Source: Syngnathus acus (lineage: Eukaryota; Chordata; Actinopteri; Syngnathiformes; Syngnathidae). From it: 64,000 bases of DNA. Below are positions 11,701-24,000 of the stretch, one piece after another. The stretch lies in contig NC_051102.1 in assembly GCF_901709675.1 (NCBI RefSeq), positions 6,297,412-6,361,411 on the forward strand, given 5' to 3'. Position 1 is the first letter of the stretch; each line of letters starts with the position of its first letter. Position numbers and translations under genes: made by a program. A model generated the notes under the pieces. The model was not told the origin of the DNA, ran no database searches, and saw only the letters and a list, made by a program, of their open reading frames with translations.

Positions 11701-14700
11701 TGTTATCCCACTGAAATGGAAAGCGTGGGTCTTTTCAAATCTTACCGATGGGGTCTTGTGCGGGTCGTCTGCGAGGGTTGTTGCCCTCGTAGGAGGAATA
11801 AAATTGGGAGGCTGGTTTCAAGCCAGAGGGGGACAGGGCACCGGGACTGGGCATGGCGATCTCACTGGGCAAAAAGCCCGGCTATAAAATGACAAATGGA
11901 AAAAAAAAAAATCATGTACAACATAGTAGAGAACGGTGGGGGGGGGACTCAAAATGCAAAGAAGGAAGATTTGTCTTGCTAACTGATTTACCTGCGTTGC
12001 AAATGACGAGTAAGGGCCTCTGTCAGCCTTCCCTGTTGGAAGAACACAAAATGAAATTAGGCCATGCTGTGCAAAATTAGGCATTAATGTCAACATTAAA
12101 TCCTAGTCTGGCAACCGCCCCGTCTGCGTATGAACGCCTCGCATCTGCCGAGTCGATTGGGTATGATGGGCAATATTTATGACCGCGGAGAGCAAAACAA
12201 CAACAAATTGAGCCATTATAAATGGTTCAGGGGCAATTGTGCCTGTCTCTGCTCCCCTCCCATGACAGTTAAACAGAGGCCAATGCAATCCCATGGGAGA
12301 GCCTTGTTTGTGCATGGGTGCCCTTTATAACCCCGACACCCCATCCGACCCCGCGTACACGCCCACCTCCATATTGAACGCACAGAATGGAACACAGTGC
12401 TGCTACACATCCTCCCCGATTATCCTGCTGCCTGCATCCATCAGCACCTGAGCATGAATATGGCTTGCCCTTAAGGATGTGTACGGCAGACAAATAAGGA
12501 ATGCAACCATAAATATGTATGTACGCTGCAGTGGCTGTGGGAAAAATGCTCGGATATTTTTTTGGGGGTGAAGACAGCTGCCGCGTACGTCTTCCTCAGC
12601 TGCTGAATTCAACTTACCAGCAATCCCTGGACCAAACACTGTGCCAGGTGCAATGCCAGCTTGCTCACTGTAAACGCCATCTTCGGCAAAACACTGTAAG
12701 AGAAGACGGCACAAATTTGAAGAAAAAAAAAAAAAAGAATTCAACCACAAATAGATAGTCGCATACAACTACAATAGATACCCATGTGACTTTTTCAACA
12801 TTCTAATTACCCAAGTGGATGAAAGCACAATAAATCAATTCAAGCAAAAGTTGATTAAGTTACATTTAATGATCAGGGCCACTCAATTATTATTGTGTAC
12901 TACTGCTATCTAACCGTGTACATTGTAATACATCAATACTTTAATATGTGTTATCTATATTTAATAACGAATGTCCAAACACATTTTTTTGGCACCCGAG
13001 TCAATATCTTATGTTTCATGATAAATACAAACAAAATTCAAAGTGCAATGTTTTCATATTTGTAAAAAGAGCCATTTTATCAAGTGCAGTCTAAGCAACA
13101 AAATAAACATTGAACAGGCACGAGAGCCCAAACCGCTTGGCATCTCCATAACCAGGCTCAATGCAGTCACATGAAAGTCAAGTTTGCTCGTACCCTCCCC
13201 TGGCTGAAAGATGGGCTGTTCTGCTCTCCGGACCCCCAGGGACCTGATCCATTCCTCTCATCAACGCCTGTAAAGTAGAGAAATAGCAATAAATAATGTT
13301 ATATAGTCTATGTAACAAGGTTCAGAGAGCAGAGAAGTTGACCTGCTTTTTAAGAGATGATCGAAGCTGTCAAAACCTTTACTCCACATCACACAAACAG
13401 TGATGAAGTGATGATGGATGAAAGCTATATGAAGTCTGAATAAATAACACCCAATACGAGAGTCCCAAAATGATTTCCTCTATCCTTCGCTGACCCATTC
13501 CACATCTTTACGTTTTTCCAACAAGGTCTAAATCTCATATAAGCGACGTATGTTATGCCTGACGAGAACACTCTGGCACTCAAAGAGATGAATGCGTCTG
13601 AAACGACTGATTTTAAGAGTCGGTCCCTGCCCGTCCTATTTCCTTCAATCTCTACTTGAACTACAACGTTGAATCTCTTGGGTAAAGCGCAAGCTAAATT
13701 GCGGTCTGATTTGCATAATTGTGCATATTAATGAAGCTCAAGTCTATGAATATTCATATTTTGGTTTTGTTGTCTAATTAAAAAGCGGATGATGATGATG
13801 GGGGGTGTGGAGGCGGTCTCGAATCACGACAGGATTCGGCAGTATATCAGAATGATGGGCCCACGGTGCGATGGGCGCTGTGGCAACGCTGATCTATACA
13901 CACACACACAATCAGATTCAAATACTGGCGGAATCATTGAGGAAGAAGATGGCGTCCTTTCGACAGGTAACTGCGTCACTCTGTCAACATTCAAGAAAAA
14001 GTGTGATTCTGTTGGGCCTAACTTAAAAATATAAGAAATAAGCAAAAGAAGGTCGAGACTAAACAAAGACGTTCGGGTTGAACGATTTATTATTTCGGGA
14101 TGGAAATCATGATCTCAGTCAGTTGAGTTTTTGTGATTGTCAAAGCTGTGTTTTTTTTTTTCTTCCAAAAAGCACTCATATCCCTCCCCCAAGCCCACCA
14201 ATGAAAAATATGGGTATCAGGAAGTACTCATATACAAGTAGATGCACTCATACGTGATATGAAAAAGTAGTATCGGTGTATCCCTTTCATACGCCAATTT
14301 TTTTTTTTTTTAGAGCGAGAAAGCTGCATCAAGTGCAGACTATCAAACAGACTACAAACAAAATCGGACAAAGGATGAGTAACATCAGAGCAATTTTTTT
14401 TTTTTTTTAACCCCAATGCAAAACTCCTCCCCTTCAGGCATGGCTAGTCTATAATTACACAGGAAGAGAGATACTGAAAACAGCCAGCCAGCTTGACTCA
14501 CTGGCTTGAGGAGTACAACATTGACCAGACTTGCAGACATGTTTTGGGTCTGAACAGGAACATTGCCACAGGCACTTTGAATTCAATGTCTATACACCTT
14601 TTTCCTTCCCGCTGCAAAGTGAGTCACGCAGACACAAAGCATGAAGTCATATCCATGTCAAAACCTCAAGAGAGTTAAGGCCGTTAATGAAATACTGAAC

Positions 14701-15758
14701 AATGTTCGGTAACACATGCCGCGTTGTTTTAACCTGTGAGTCACTGGAGACTTCTAAAACAGCTCAGTGCGCCGCAACCCCCAACGTTATCTTGTTTGCT
14801 TTTTTCCTCGTCAAACGTTAAGACATTTGAAATGGCAACGTTAACTGACTATACTTCATCTAAATGTGCAGCAGATAGAGAATTTCACTTGAACAGATAG
14901 AACTCTGCTCACACTTCTGCATTTCAGTCTCATAAAGTGTCTAAAAATATATTCCGCATGTTCTCGGTTTCCAGAGAGCAAAAAATTAAAGTGGACTGGA
15001 ATCACTTTAGCTCGTTGGTGACTTGAATCAGAAAAAACGAGAAGTTCACATACATTCCTAACTGAAGTCACAACCACAGAAGTTGAACCTCCACACACCC
15101 TAAACCTCAACATGGCCATATGTAAAAAAAACTATTTCACTAAACTTGAAACACGTTGACAGCCAAAACATAGTCGTTCTCCAAACAAAGGGCCGTTATG
15201 TCACCGTTTCCCGTTAACGAATAAAAAAAACTTAAAGTAGGATGCAAGACAGCAGAAGGGGACAATGTTTTTCCCAGAGTCAGCAGAGGTGATTAATTGG
15301 TCGGTTCCTATCAACCCCCACTGCCTCTGCCTTTGTGGTTTTCTTGATTGAATAGCAACAGCTGACAAGGCGATGGAAATGACAAATGCAAGATATGGAT
15401 GAGGAAATGACACGGGGAAGTACATAATGTAACATGTGTAAATCTTGTTAAATACTTTGCAATTTACTCAAAAAAGAAATTGATTTTGGACTCACCTGAA
15501 CTTCCAAACTGGCTGCTGGCTAGTCTGACTGTTGGCCTACTCTTGCCATTAGAAAGCGGAAGTTCAAACATCTGAAATGACAATTAGGACATTTTAACCA
15601 ACACATTTAATCAAGTAAACTTGTGAGCAACCAAAGTGTTCAATCACTAAAGACCTGCCAACTATACATTTATTCAAAGGTTACTTTATCTTTTGAAGTC
15701 TTACTGCGCTAAAATCCAGCAAGTCGCTGAGCTCCTTGTCTGTCCCCACTGTCGTCAT
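5667..15758 (-). CDS. tcf3: Transcription factor E2A (TCF3, E12/E47), class I bHLH
   Basis: Nuclear E-protein that binds E-boxes (CANNTG) as homodimers or with tissue-specific bHLH partners such as MyoD or neurogenic factors. Coding exons in order: 15758-15705, 15571-15496, 13267-13194, 12693-12618, 12032-11992, 11881-11746, 11301-11252, 10284-10191, 9890-9754, 9670-9538, 9396-9353, 9231-9153, 8629-8553, 8468-8295, 8170-8074, 7989-7866, then either 7686-7451 (E12) or 6371-6136 (E47), then 5797-5667. All junctions are GT-AG and in phase; either form totals 1833 bp, 610 residues. Hallmarks: activation domain 1 with [11 protein letters not shown] near the N-terminus; the NLS-like [20 protein letters not shown] followed by IYPSDPNSN; activation domain 2 with [16 protein letters not shown]; the acidic [14 protein letters not shown]; bHLH at about 511-567; and the C-terminal [20 protein letters not shown]. 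Two alternative bHLH exons and adjacency to uqcr11 indicate tcf3 rather than tcf4 or tcf12. The start chosen is ATG 15758, since the codon matching the more upstream human start is not ATG. The a/b paralogue is undecided. Confidence 0.92.
6136..6371 (-). CDS. tcf3: tcf3 alternative bHLH exon, E47 type
   Basis: 236-bp exon with acceptor TGCAG (AG at 6373-6372) and donor GTAGGT from 6135. It starts in the same phase as the E12 exon and ends in the same phase (one base, G). It encodes [17 protein letters not shown], then the basic region [15 protein letters not shown] and the helices ending LEKQVR. E47-specific residues ([17 protein letters not shown]) separate it from the E12 copy. Codon TGC at 6271-6269 gives Cys where E-proteins have Arg. 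Confidence 0.92.
7451..7686 (-). CDS. tcf3: tcf3 alternative bHLH exon, E12 type
   Basis: 236-bp exon with acceptor AG at 7688-7687 and donor GTCAGT from 7450. It encodes the acidic lead [14 protein letters not shown], the basic region [15 protein letters not shown] and both helices up to LEQQVR. Key E-protein residues are present: NNARER in the basic region and the Cys of GRMCQ in helix 1. Compared with human E12, two acidic residues in the lead (as I remember them, KAEREKE) are replaced by Gly and Val (KAGREKV). Confidence 0.93.
8236..8282 (+). mobile_element. 3' tail of a LINE/SINE-type retroelement in a tcf3 intron
   Basis: The stretch GTGACAATGACAATAAAGAT followed by a (TATTC)n tail is the characteristic end of CR1/L2-like elements and their SINE partners in fish. 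Only the last 40-50 bp is present, a normal outcome of 5' truncation on insertion. It lies in the short intron between exons 8468-8295 and 8170-8074. Confidence 0.55.
13700..13760 (+). promoter_or_regulatory. Octamer-type element in a tcf3 intron
   Basis: A POU octamer ATTTGCAT is at 13709-13716, followed by GTGCATATTAATGA from 13721. The combination closely resembles the tandem octamer element at 20179-20202 in the 5' flank. It is a possible enhancer in the large intron between exons 15571-15496 and 13267-13194; no function can be shown from sequence. Confidence 0.35.
15705..15758 (-). CDS. tcf3: tcf3 first coding exon (activation domain 1)
   Basis: Encodes [18 protein letters not shown]; the donor GTAAGA starts at 15704. 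The LSDLLDFS core of activation domain 1 recruits co-activators or ETO proteins in known E-proteins. The exon extends upstream as 5' UTR to an acceptor AG at 15802-15801. The frame is open through it without another ATG. Confidence 0.9.
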
Positions 15759-16855
15759 CCTCTGTTGCCGTTCGCTTGCCTTTTCGGTCTCAGCAAGCCA
15801 CTGCAGGCACAGGGTAAAGAAAACATGAGGAAAATAATCATTAATCCTTTCCCAAATTTATATTACAGCAAACAACAACCTCAGGTGTGGTGCGATTTAT
15901 GACACTGCACAGTCAATATCGTAAGAAGGAAATAGATTGCTATGATTATCATCATATTCCAATCCACCTCCTACACAACTTTTTCTGCGCAGTGCAAGAT
16001 AAAATGTGACATTTTATCAAGTTATGCCTGTGAAAGCTACAAAGGCATTCACACTAGCAGATATGATGTGCGATAAGGGCGTTACAAGCATCTGATGCAT
16101 CAATCATAACAAAATAAAGATGTACACCAAAAGTTGGAAATTAGTAATAAAACATTCATATTTGGCCACCGTTTTTATTTATTAGCAAGCATTAATCATG
16201 ATGACTTCGGGAAAACTATATCACCTGCAAATAAATACACATTTAACCTAAACCAATGTAGACTCCAAAGTGATACATATATAATGACGTATGAAAAAAA
16301 ACTCCTATGCATTGAACAATAGCGTAAACAGTGCATGCTAATAGGCATTATATTGTCCGTAATCACATTTAAAACGAATATTCAAGGATCTTCTGTGGTC
16401 TGAGGTCAAAATGGGGGAGTTCTCTCCTAACAAATGGAAGTTGTTAACGCTTGAGCACCCCCACACCATCCTGCCCACAACTGAGACAAGTTGGCAAGAA
16501 ACAAGTGCAACCCCCTAATTGACACAAGCAGCTAGTGTGTTGGCTGTAATAGTAAAGTATGTGTTTTACACGGAACACTTATAGTGTGGAACAAATCAAA
16601 CCCATTGGAGAAAAGAAAAAGAAGCTCAAACCTGTTGCCTGGCTTGCTGGTGGCCCCCACTCCGCTCAGCGAGGGGGACTCGACACAAAGAGCCGGTCGG
16701 CAAAGTTTCAATAGAGAATTTCAAAACTTGGCAAACATAAATAAAAATCGAAATACACAAGCGAAACTGTATTCGGCTTTATGAACGTGTATAAAAATAT
16801 AGTTTCGACTTTTGAGGGACTGTTTTACTGATGTTACTCGACATACTGGCAGACA

Positions 16856-16859
<4 letters not shown>

Positions 16860-16894
<35 letters not shown>

Positions 16895-16915
16895 GGGGGG
16901 GGGGGGGGGGGGGGG
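16860..16915 (+). repeat. (GT)n microsatellite joined to a 22-G run
   Basis: About 16 GT units are followed after TA by 22 consecutive G (16894-16915). It sits 0.3 kb from the presumed tcf3 first exon. Length is likely to vary and to be hard to sequence. Confidence 0.9.
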
Positions 16916-17180
16916 CTAACTCGCAATGCTAATACGTTGAGCATACCGAAGTGAAACAAAGACGACTTTTTTGTTAACATGTTACCCAAACCTCGTCAGG
17001 GTAAAATGAACGAAAACCAATTATCTACAAAATGGTCCTTCTGTTTTCCCCGTGCAAATGCAACTTGACGGGAAAAAATGCGCTTAAAACTTGACTATTA
17101 CTCCCCAACACCGTGACAGACAAGAAGAGTTGAACCTCCAACAGGCGTGTTGTGAGAATATATTTAGGACGCGTATTTAC

Positions 17181-17720
17181 CTTGGCTCAGCTTTGTAGCA
17201 TCCAACAATGACAAATAAAGCGCCGGAGAGGAGAAAAAACAAAGTTATGGACTGGATCCCTTGCCCCCTCCGTGCTCCTCCGGATAGTGGGCTTGAGGAA
17301 GATGAGGAAAGCCAAGATTGAAACAGTCCAGCGCCTCGCTGCTGTCTTCGTCACGAAACCGAAAATCCGTCTCTGACACGAACCATAACTCAGCAATGAC
17401 TCTGTTTCTTTTAATATTACAGAAATTGTAGCGACTTCATTTTCCAAGTGGACATTTTAGCAGCCTCCACATTGTCGCTTCCACAGATGTATCCCTCCGC
17501 GGCTCGGCCCACAGGAGGACATGGACGCATCCAGAAACATTAGCGGTGTCCAATTTCATCCAAAACGAATAAACGCCATGAAACGCGTTTCGATGGTTAC
17601 CTGTTAATGTAAAAATAATCAAAAATTCCGGATACTATGTCCAATTTTGTCTGGAGCTACCGAACCGGAGGTTTGGACTTGCAAATCGCGCGGCTCTATG
17701 TCGAGGGGCGGATGAGGCGA
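17181..17720 (-). promoter_or_regulatory. tcf3: tcf3 promoter region and probable non-coding first exon
   Basis: CpG-richer DNA with a donor CCAAG|GTAAAT at 17181/17180 on the minus strand, suited to a 5' UTR exon that splices to the acceptor at 15802-15801. A CCAAT box lies at 17775-17779 and another ATTG motif near 17800. The transcription start was not determined. Confidence 0.4.
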
Positions 17721-20178
17721 AGAGTCCGGAGTGGACCAACGTTGAAGATGGAATGATAATATCGGAGAAGACGACCAATAGGATGCAGCCAAATTTGATT
17801 GACAGGTGGGACGTCCAAATATGTCAAACTCGAGGCAGTGTTGTTTTGCCTGCAGGTTGCAAACCAGCACCATCAATTACTTAACCAGCGCGTGTGTGAA
17901 AAGCCGTTTGAGATTATATTTGATATCTTTAATACCCAGCTCAATGTCCATGTACAGTATGCTATTTTTGTCTTCACTAGCAAGAGGGCATACTAGTAGA
18001 ATGACAACTAGCAATGTTTTTCCCCAGTACTAGTGCCACTTATGGCTTGCTAGTATGCAATTAAACTTGAAACTATACTCTGTTGCACCAGTAACACCCG
18101 TTTTAACATTTAATATCCTACTATTTAGTGTATAAACAGCTGCACATCTATAATTTTAATGACAGTTATGCATTGTAGAGGGATTCTTGAGATTTTTTTT
18201 TTCAGTCTATGATCCCTGACCTTTAAAACAAAGATGTACTTCTTCTGTGGTAAGCAGACTTATCTGTCAAGGTCATCCTGTCCTGGCTTCACAGAGAATC
18301 CTCGTCCAGAAAGTGAAAGGCCCTTTGTTCAAAAGCAGGTGACCAAAATAAACAGTAAAATATTATGCTGATGCTTGCAAAATAAATATTTTCCATAACA
18401 CTAAAAACATCTAGTTGTCATACTAGTACTTCTAGAGACATCATAAACTACCAGTTACTGCAACTGTTAGTGAGTAGCTAATTTCGACAGATATTTTTAA
18501 CAAAAGACCAACATGCTGTCTGTTGTTCACGACCTGAACCTTTTGGGGGTGCGAGGGGGGTGAGGGGAAATAGCTGATACAGAAACAAGACTTGCACTTA
18601 AACATCACCATTTGTTGTGAGACTTGAGACAAGACAAAACCCACACTGGTTCACACGACCGCAACATCTGCATTGGCCTTTTTACGAGAAAACCTAGCCA
18701 TCCATGCACAACCACACACACACGCACATGCTCAGCACGCGTTACACAGATGCACACCTGTAAGACATTAATTGTGGTACCCGAAGTATTCTTTAGAATT
18801 TCAGACCTAACCACATGAAAACAAATCTTCTTGGTACTTGGTCCACAAAACCTTTGAATTAATAAAAATAAAGAGCGCTACATACTCACCCCGAGACATC
18901 TTTTCAACAAGGGAGTCGACACGAGTGGATCAACCTCAATATGACAAAACGTGTTTCATGTCACTGATTCTCCGTGCTGCTCCTGCAGTGCACTTGGGGG
19001 AAACATAGAGCGTGTGTTTGCATTGGAGGTGATCATATTGCTGTGCTACGTCAACATCAAACGATGCCTTTCAGAAACTAGGACGAATGAAATGTTGCGT
19101 TGTGCGGTGGGGGAGACACTCAGATACACACACACACATGCACAGCAATATTGGAAAAATCAAAATCTATATTTAGAGAGGAACTCCATTTTCCTAACAC
19201 CACACCCCTCCCACGCATTCATGGCCTCGTCTTACACGAGCACCTTAAGTTTGTAAATGGGTTACCCCAGTGCAGCCACCCACGCATCAGGTACAGTATG
19301 AAAACTTATAGGGCATCCTGTTATGACTTCTGGTTTCCTGTTTCCTGTAAAAAAAAAAAAAAAAGACACGGTCTTCACACAGACACACACACACGCTCCA
19401 CAAATTAAGATCAGCTGGAAATTATCTAAAATACGTAAACCTACTCTGTACTCGAAGGGCAGGTCAACTCAAAAATTTTCTATAAAATATATTCAATGCG
19501 GACCCTCGAGTCTAACCACCGTATAATGATTAATATTGTGTTTGTGTAATTTAATGTATTTTTCAAATAAAATGTACCCGTTTTTATCCATCCAAATGTA
19601 CCCGGTTTTATCCATCTGCTTTCAGGAAGACACGACGCCAGCCTCCTCTCTTCTGCGCAATGTTTTATTTCATGTCGTGTGATTCCGCAAAAGCTGTACA
19701 AATGTCAAGGGACGATTGCATCAGCAATAGCATGCAGTAGTGCGTGTGTGCTCATGGGTTAACTCAAGACCCCGCGTTTGTGCAAACAGCATGGAAAAGA
19801 AGCGCGTGTGAAATACACAAAGCTCCTGCCGAGATACCTGAGCATCCCTCGCCACAGGGGTCAAGCTACATTGCTCCTAATGAGCAGCTCCACCTTCCTA
19901 TGGTGCCTCTGGCCTTTTTTTTTGGTCAATGTGTACACGCTTAATTCTCTTGGCACAAACATAACAACCTTGTATACATTTTGGCAACACATTTTAGGAA
20001 TCATTTAGCAAGTCTTTGTGTGTTTGTTCTGTTGTGACGACAGGAAAAAGGGGCACCACATCCCCTTGTTCTTTTTGGTCTTTTTTTTTTTTTAAACTCA
20101 CCATCCCCCCCTACCCCCTCCCGGAATTCATTAGCAATCAAAAGCAACTGACAAACGCCCGATCTTAATTACATTCTC

Positions 20179-20202
20179 ATTTGCATATTTGCATATTAAT
20201 GA
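20179..20202 (+). promoter_or_regulatory. Two head-to-tail POU octamers
   Basis: ATTTGCAT occurs at 20179-20186 and again at 20187-20194 with no spacer, followed by ATTAATGA at 20195-20202, a homeodomain-type site. Each octamer is a perfect match to the Oct/POU consensus. The element is about 2.7 kb upstream of the presumed tcf3 promoter and downstream of the SLC22 gene. Confidence 0.45.
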
Positions 20203-20978
20203 CTGCAGACGTAGCTGTTTTTCTGCTGCAGTAGTCAACCTCCCTCCCTTTGCGTCAACATTGCTCAGATAACCAGAGCACATCCACTGCAACACTGTGT
20301 GTCTTTGTGGTGGCTCAAGGCCCATTTGATCTTTTTCTGTGTGAGAAATGTCTTGAGTAGAAGCACAAGGAATTACAATACATTACAGCACATGAAAACA
20401 TTTTTCAAAATGGGATATTCACTTCCCTCTGTTTTTAGCCACACTGAATTTCAGGGGGGTCCTGACTCATGCACTGCTCAACTCACTACACGGTGGTTCT
20501 TGTACTTGTCCCGAGTCTAAAAAAAAGTGACACACCCCCATGAAAACAGTAAATGCCTTGATTGTATTTTCACTTGTGGATGCAGCACTTCATCCAAGCC
20601 GCTGCATTGTACATGTCAGTTATTCACCACGTCCACAGTTTCTCCAAACAACAGAAATGAACGCTGTTACCTTTTTACGGTTTTGACTTAATAAACTGGC
20701 AAGTGAGTCCCGTCATACAGGAAGTGATGGCTAGTTTTGGCTAAATACTGCCACCTGCAGGCTACAACTCGTTAATGCATATTTACGCCACAATATGAAA
20801 ACACAAGTCCCTGTTTGGGGATTCCAAGAGCACCAAAATTCATGCAAAATAAACAACATCACAAAAACAATGACTTCGATACTATTAGACAATGGAGTGT
20901 GAACTCAACTTTGGAACAAAACGTTTTTTTTATTTACAAGATTAGATATCCCTTTGTTAGCAAATGTGTATTTATTTG

Positions 20979-20993
20979 TCAGCAGAGGGCGCC
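20979..20993 (+). promoter_or_regulatory. CTCF-like motif
   Basis: TCAGCAGAGGGCGCC fits the CTCF core (a G-rich AGAGGGCGC block after CAGC). It lies just past the putative stop of the SLC22 gene. Occupancy cannot be judged from sequence. Confidence 0.35.
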
Positions 20994-20999
20994 GTTGCA

Positions 21000-21039
21000 T
21001 TAGTCTTTGCTGTCGCTTGCTTGCATGCAAGGGAAACAG
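21000..21039 (-). CDS. SLC22-like last coding exon (tentative)
   Basis: Chosen because a pyrimidine tract of about 20 bases ending in CATAG (AG at 21041-21040) precedes it and the phase fits the preceding exon. It adds [12 protein letters not shown] and a TAA at 21002-21000. A different acceptor near 21150 would also stay open into this region, so the C-terminus is uncertain. Confidence 0.4.
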
Positions 21040-24000
21040 CTATGGATGGGGGGGAAAGAAAGACAGAATATTTGATCAACACTCTGAAAACAAGACCACA
21101 AACCAGTTTCACTGTCTTTTCTGCATAAAATTATCCTACTGTCTTCTACATTGCTGAAGGATGTGTTTGTGTTAATCATGATTCACATATGAAAAACATA
21201 TCTGAGACAAGCAGCAACATACCATCGACTGGGTTTAGCTTCATTGATCAGGTCAGGCAATTTGCTATTCCTCGTGTCTGGCAGCAACAAACTCAAAAGA
21301 GCTGCAATGACGCTTGAAGAACCAAAAATAATAAAAGGGAGAATCTTATTGGTACCCCCTGCAAAACAAAACCAAAATGCTATTTTTCAATTATTGATTG
21401 AATCAGTATTTTCTGCAGTAAAGCCATCCACACTTGCCTATGTAGATGACATAAGGACAGATAATGGTGCCTATGCGTCCAGCTGTGGCCACAACACCCA
21501 GACCTGTGTTCCTGACCACCGTAGGGTACAGCTCAGAGAAAAACAAATATTCAGAACCGTAAGCGATAGAAGAACCAAACCTTCCCGAGAAAACCAACAC
21601 TTGGATTATGGCATGCATGTCTGGAAAAAAGGGAAAACAAAAAATGACAACCACGCCCAGCTTTACAAACAGTACTAATGTGTTCAACTGTATTATGATT
21701 AGATACACACCCTCCGGGACAAGTCTCACCACAAGGAGTGTCATTCCTGTGAACATCAGTGAGGCAAAAATAAGTGTGGGCCGTGACACTCGACTAATCA
21801 AGAGCCACGTGAAAATGTATGCTGCTGCCTCAGTGGCTGCTGAAATGAAGTTATTGAGGTAAATATTCTCTTTCAGGTTACCCGTACTGAGAGCGAGTCC
21901 GAAAAACACCATGGAGCTTACAAACCTGCACAAAGACACAGGCAAGACCATACGATTCGATAACAATGTGAATGGTTGTAAATAGTTTCGGCAAACTTCA
22001 AAAATGAGAGTTTTACATTACCATGTGACACAACCAAGACATGTAATATTCCTCAAGTTAGTGGTGCGTATCAGGTCCATAAATGTAAACGTCTGTTTAT
22101 CTTTACTCGAGTGTTGCTGGAAGACACAAAAACAGTTATTTAGGTAGGATGCGAATATTAGGTGCCCATTTCTCACAGAATGAAAACCATACACACCAAT
22201 AATGGCGGGTCATTGTCAACCTTGAACATGATCACAGACGGGTGGATTCGGTTCATCTTGGCAGCTCGGCGCAAAACCTTTTCAGCCTCCTTCGCACGTC
22301 CTCTCGACAAAAGCCAGCGAGGAGACTCGGGAATCACCCTGAGATCATCGAACTGAATTTTTATTTATTTTAATAGGAAAGCATGCCGTGGGCACGGAAC
22401 AAATAAAAATCCACAGCTGTATGACACTTTAAAAATATGATCATCAACATTATTATTAATATCGTGTTTGTAAACCAGAATCCCATTTTAGGTACGTACC
22501 ACCAAAAAGGAAGGGAGAAGATGCTTGGGATAGCGGTAGCAACAAGCAGCATCCTCCAACCTCGTATGAAGTAGGCAAGCATTGCCAGCAGGGCAAGACC
22601 GATGCCCGTCGCCACACACAGGCCCAGCAGATTGAAACTCAATCTGGCAGATTTACCCATCATTTCCGACCCTGAACAAGATAAAAAGATGGAATTTGAG
22701 TTCCAGACACTTTTACTCTTTGACATTTTCACAACTAAACATAGAACGTAACACCCCTTAGAGACAAAATCTAATTAATTGCCCTTTCAGTCTATCCTAA
22801 TCTATTAAATGGCTTTTTTTTTTCCAATGAAGGCACACTCATGTAAATAAAGTGCTTGTGAAAATGAAGTCTAAAAATTTCAGTCAAGTCATTTTTACAT
22901 TTGTCCTCTTACCGATAATACATGATGCAGTAAAGCAGGCCACCTGTCCCAGTCCTCTCATGCAGTTAAGAACACAGAACATGACCCAGTTGACAGAGGC
23001 GGCCTGGATCAGTGCGGTGACCGAATGCAGCAAAATGGTGAGAAAAAGCACAGGCTTTCTGCCATACCTGTACATAATGTCAACAAAGACTAAAAATACA
23101 CGAATATGAAAATGTCATGTTGACTCTGAATGTTTAACTAATAGGGAAAAAAAGTGAAACGTTCCACGCTTTGGTAAAACATATGTGTTCTAAATCAGCA
23201 TAATGTTAAATGCAAAATAAATAAACATAAATCCACACAATGTTCTAAGTTACCAGAAGTGAACCGAATTTTCTAGAATGATGCAAAAAACGTATAAAAC
23301 TTGCCGGTCTGAGAGTTGACCAAAGATGAGGGATCCCAACAGGACTCCCGTAAAGTACAACGAAGTCGAGGTGGGCACCTTCCATGCATTTTCGCAAACC
23401 AGCTCCCACTGTAAAATCATCAAGCAAGGTGTTTAGAAAGCTCATCACAACAATCGTAAATTGTGATTCCTTCAGAAACTGCATATAGATCCTGAGAGAT
23501 GACCGAGAGATTTCTGAGAAAGACAGAGTGACGAAAAAAAAAAAAGATAAAATACACAGGTCTGCCATACTCCAAAATCCCAAAGACTCACTTTTGCTAC
23601 AGTATATTACATAGCTGTTTTTTTAAATTTATTAATAGATGCATATTGCATGACATCTGAGTGCCTTGACAGTTTAGTGCTAATTAGAGCTCAGTTTGCC
23701 AACATCAGATGAGCAAAGCCAGCCCCGACAACAACAAGAGGTTGTCCAAAGTCAAATATTTAGCCTCTGTCATAACAAGTTTATTTAGCCTCTGTCAAAT
23801 AATTTATTTAGTACAGTGCAAAGATGCAATTTAACATATTTAAATGCTGGTTTAAAAAAAAAAGGGCATTTTTCCCCCCAAGCACATCCGTTTTTTTTTT
23901 AGTTTGACGTTTGAGGAATACAAATTTGACCAGGTATTATAATCTATTGCTGACGTTTCTGAAAAGATTTTTTTTTTTATATTATTATGAAAACCTCGTG

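Larger units (their letters stand above)
17721..20999. other. Intergenic DNA between tcf3 and the SLC22 gene
   Basis: No gene is supported here. It contains short CA tracts, the POU element at 20179-20202, and one isolated strong donor after an ATG at 18899-18890 (minus). The last part probably holds the 3' UTR of the SLC22 gene; its poly(A) signal could not be fixed. Confidence 0.5.

Noticed and set aside
23245-23583. 112-residue minus-strand open frame
   Set aside because: It covers SLC22-like exon 2 in the wrong frame; the correct 104-bp exon encodes [10 protein letters not shown] through GQLSDR.
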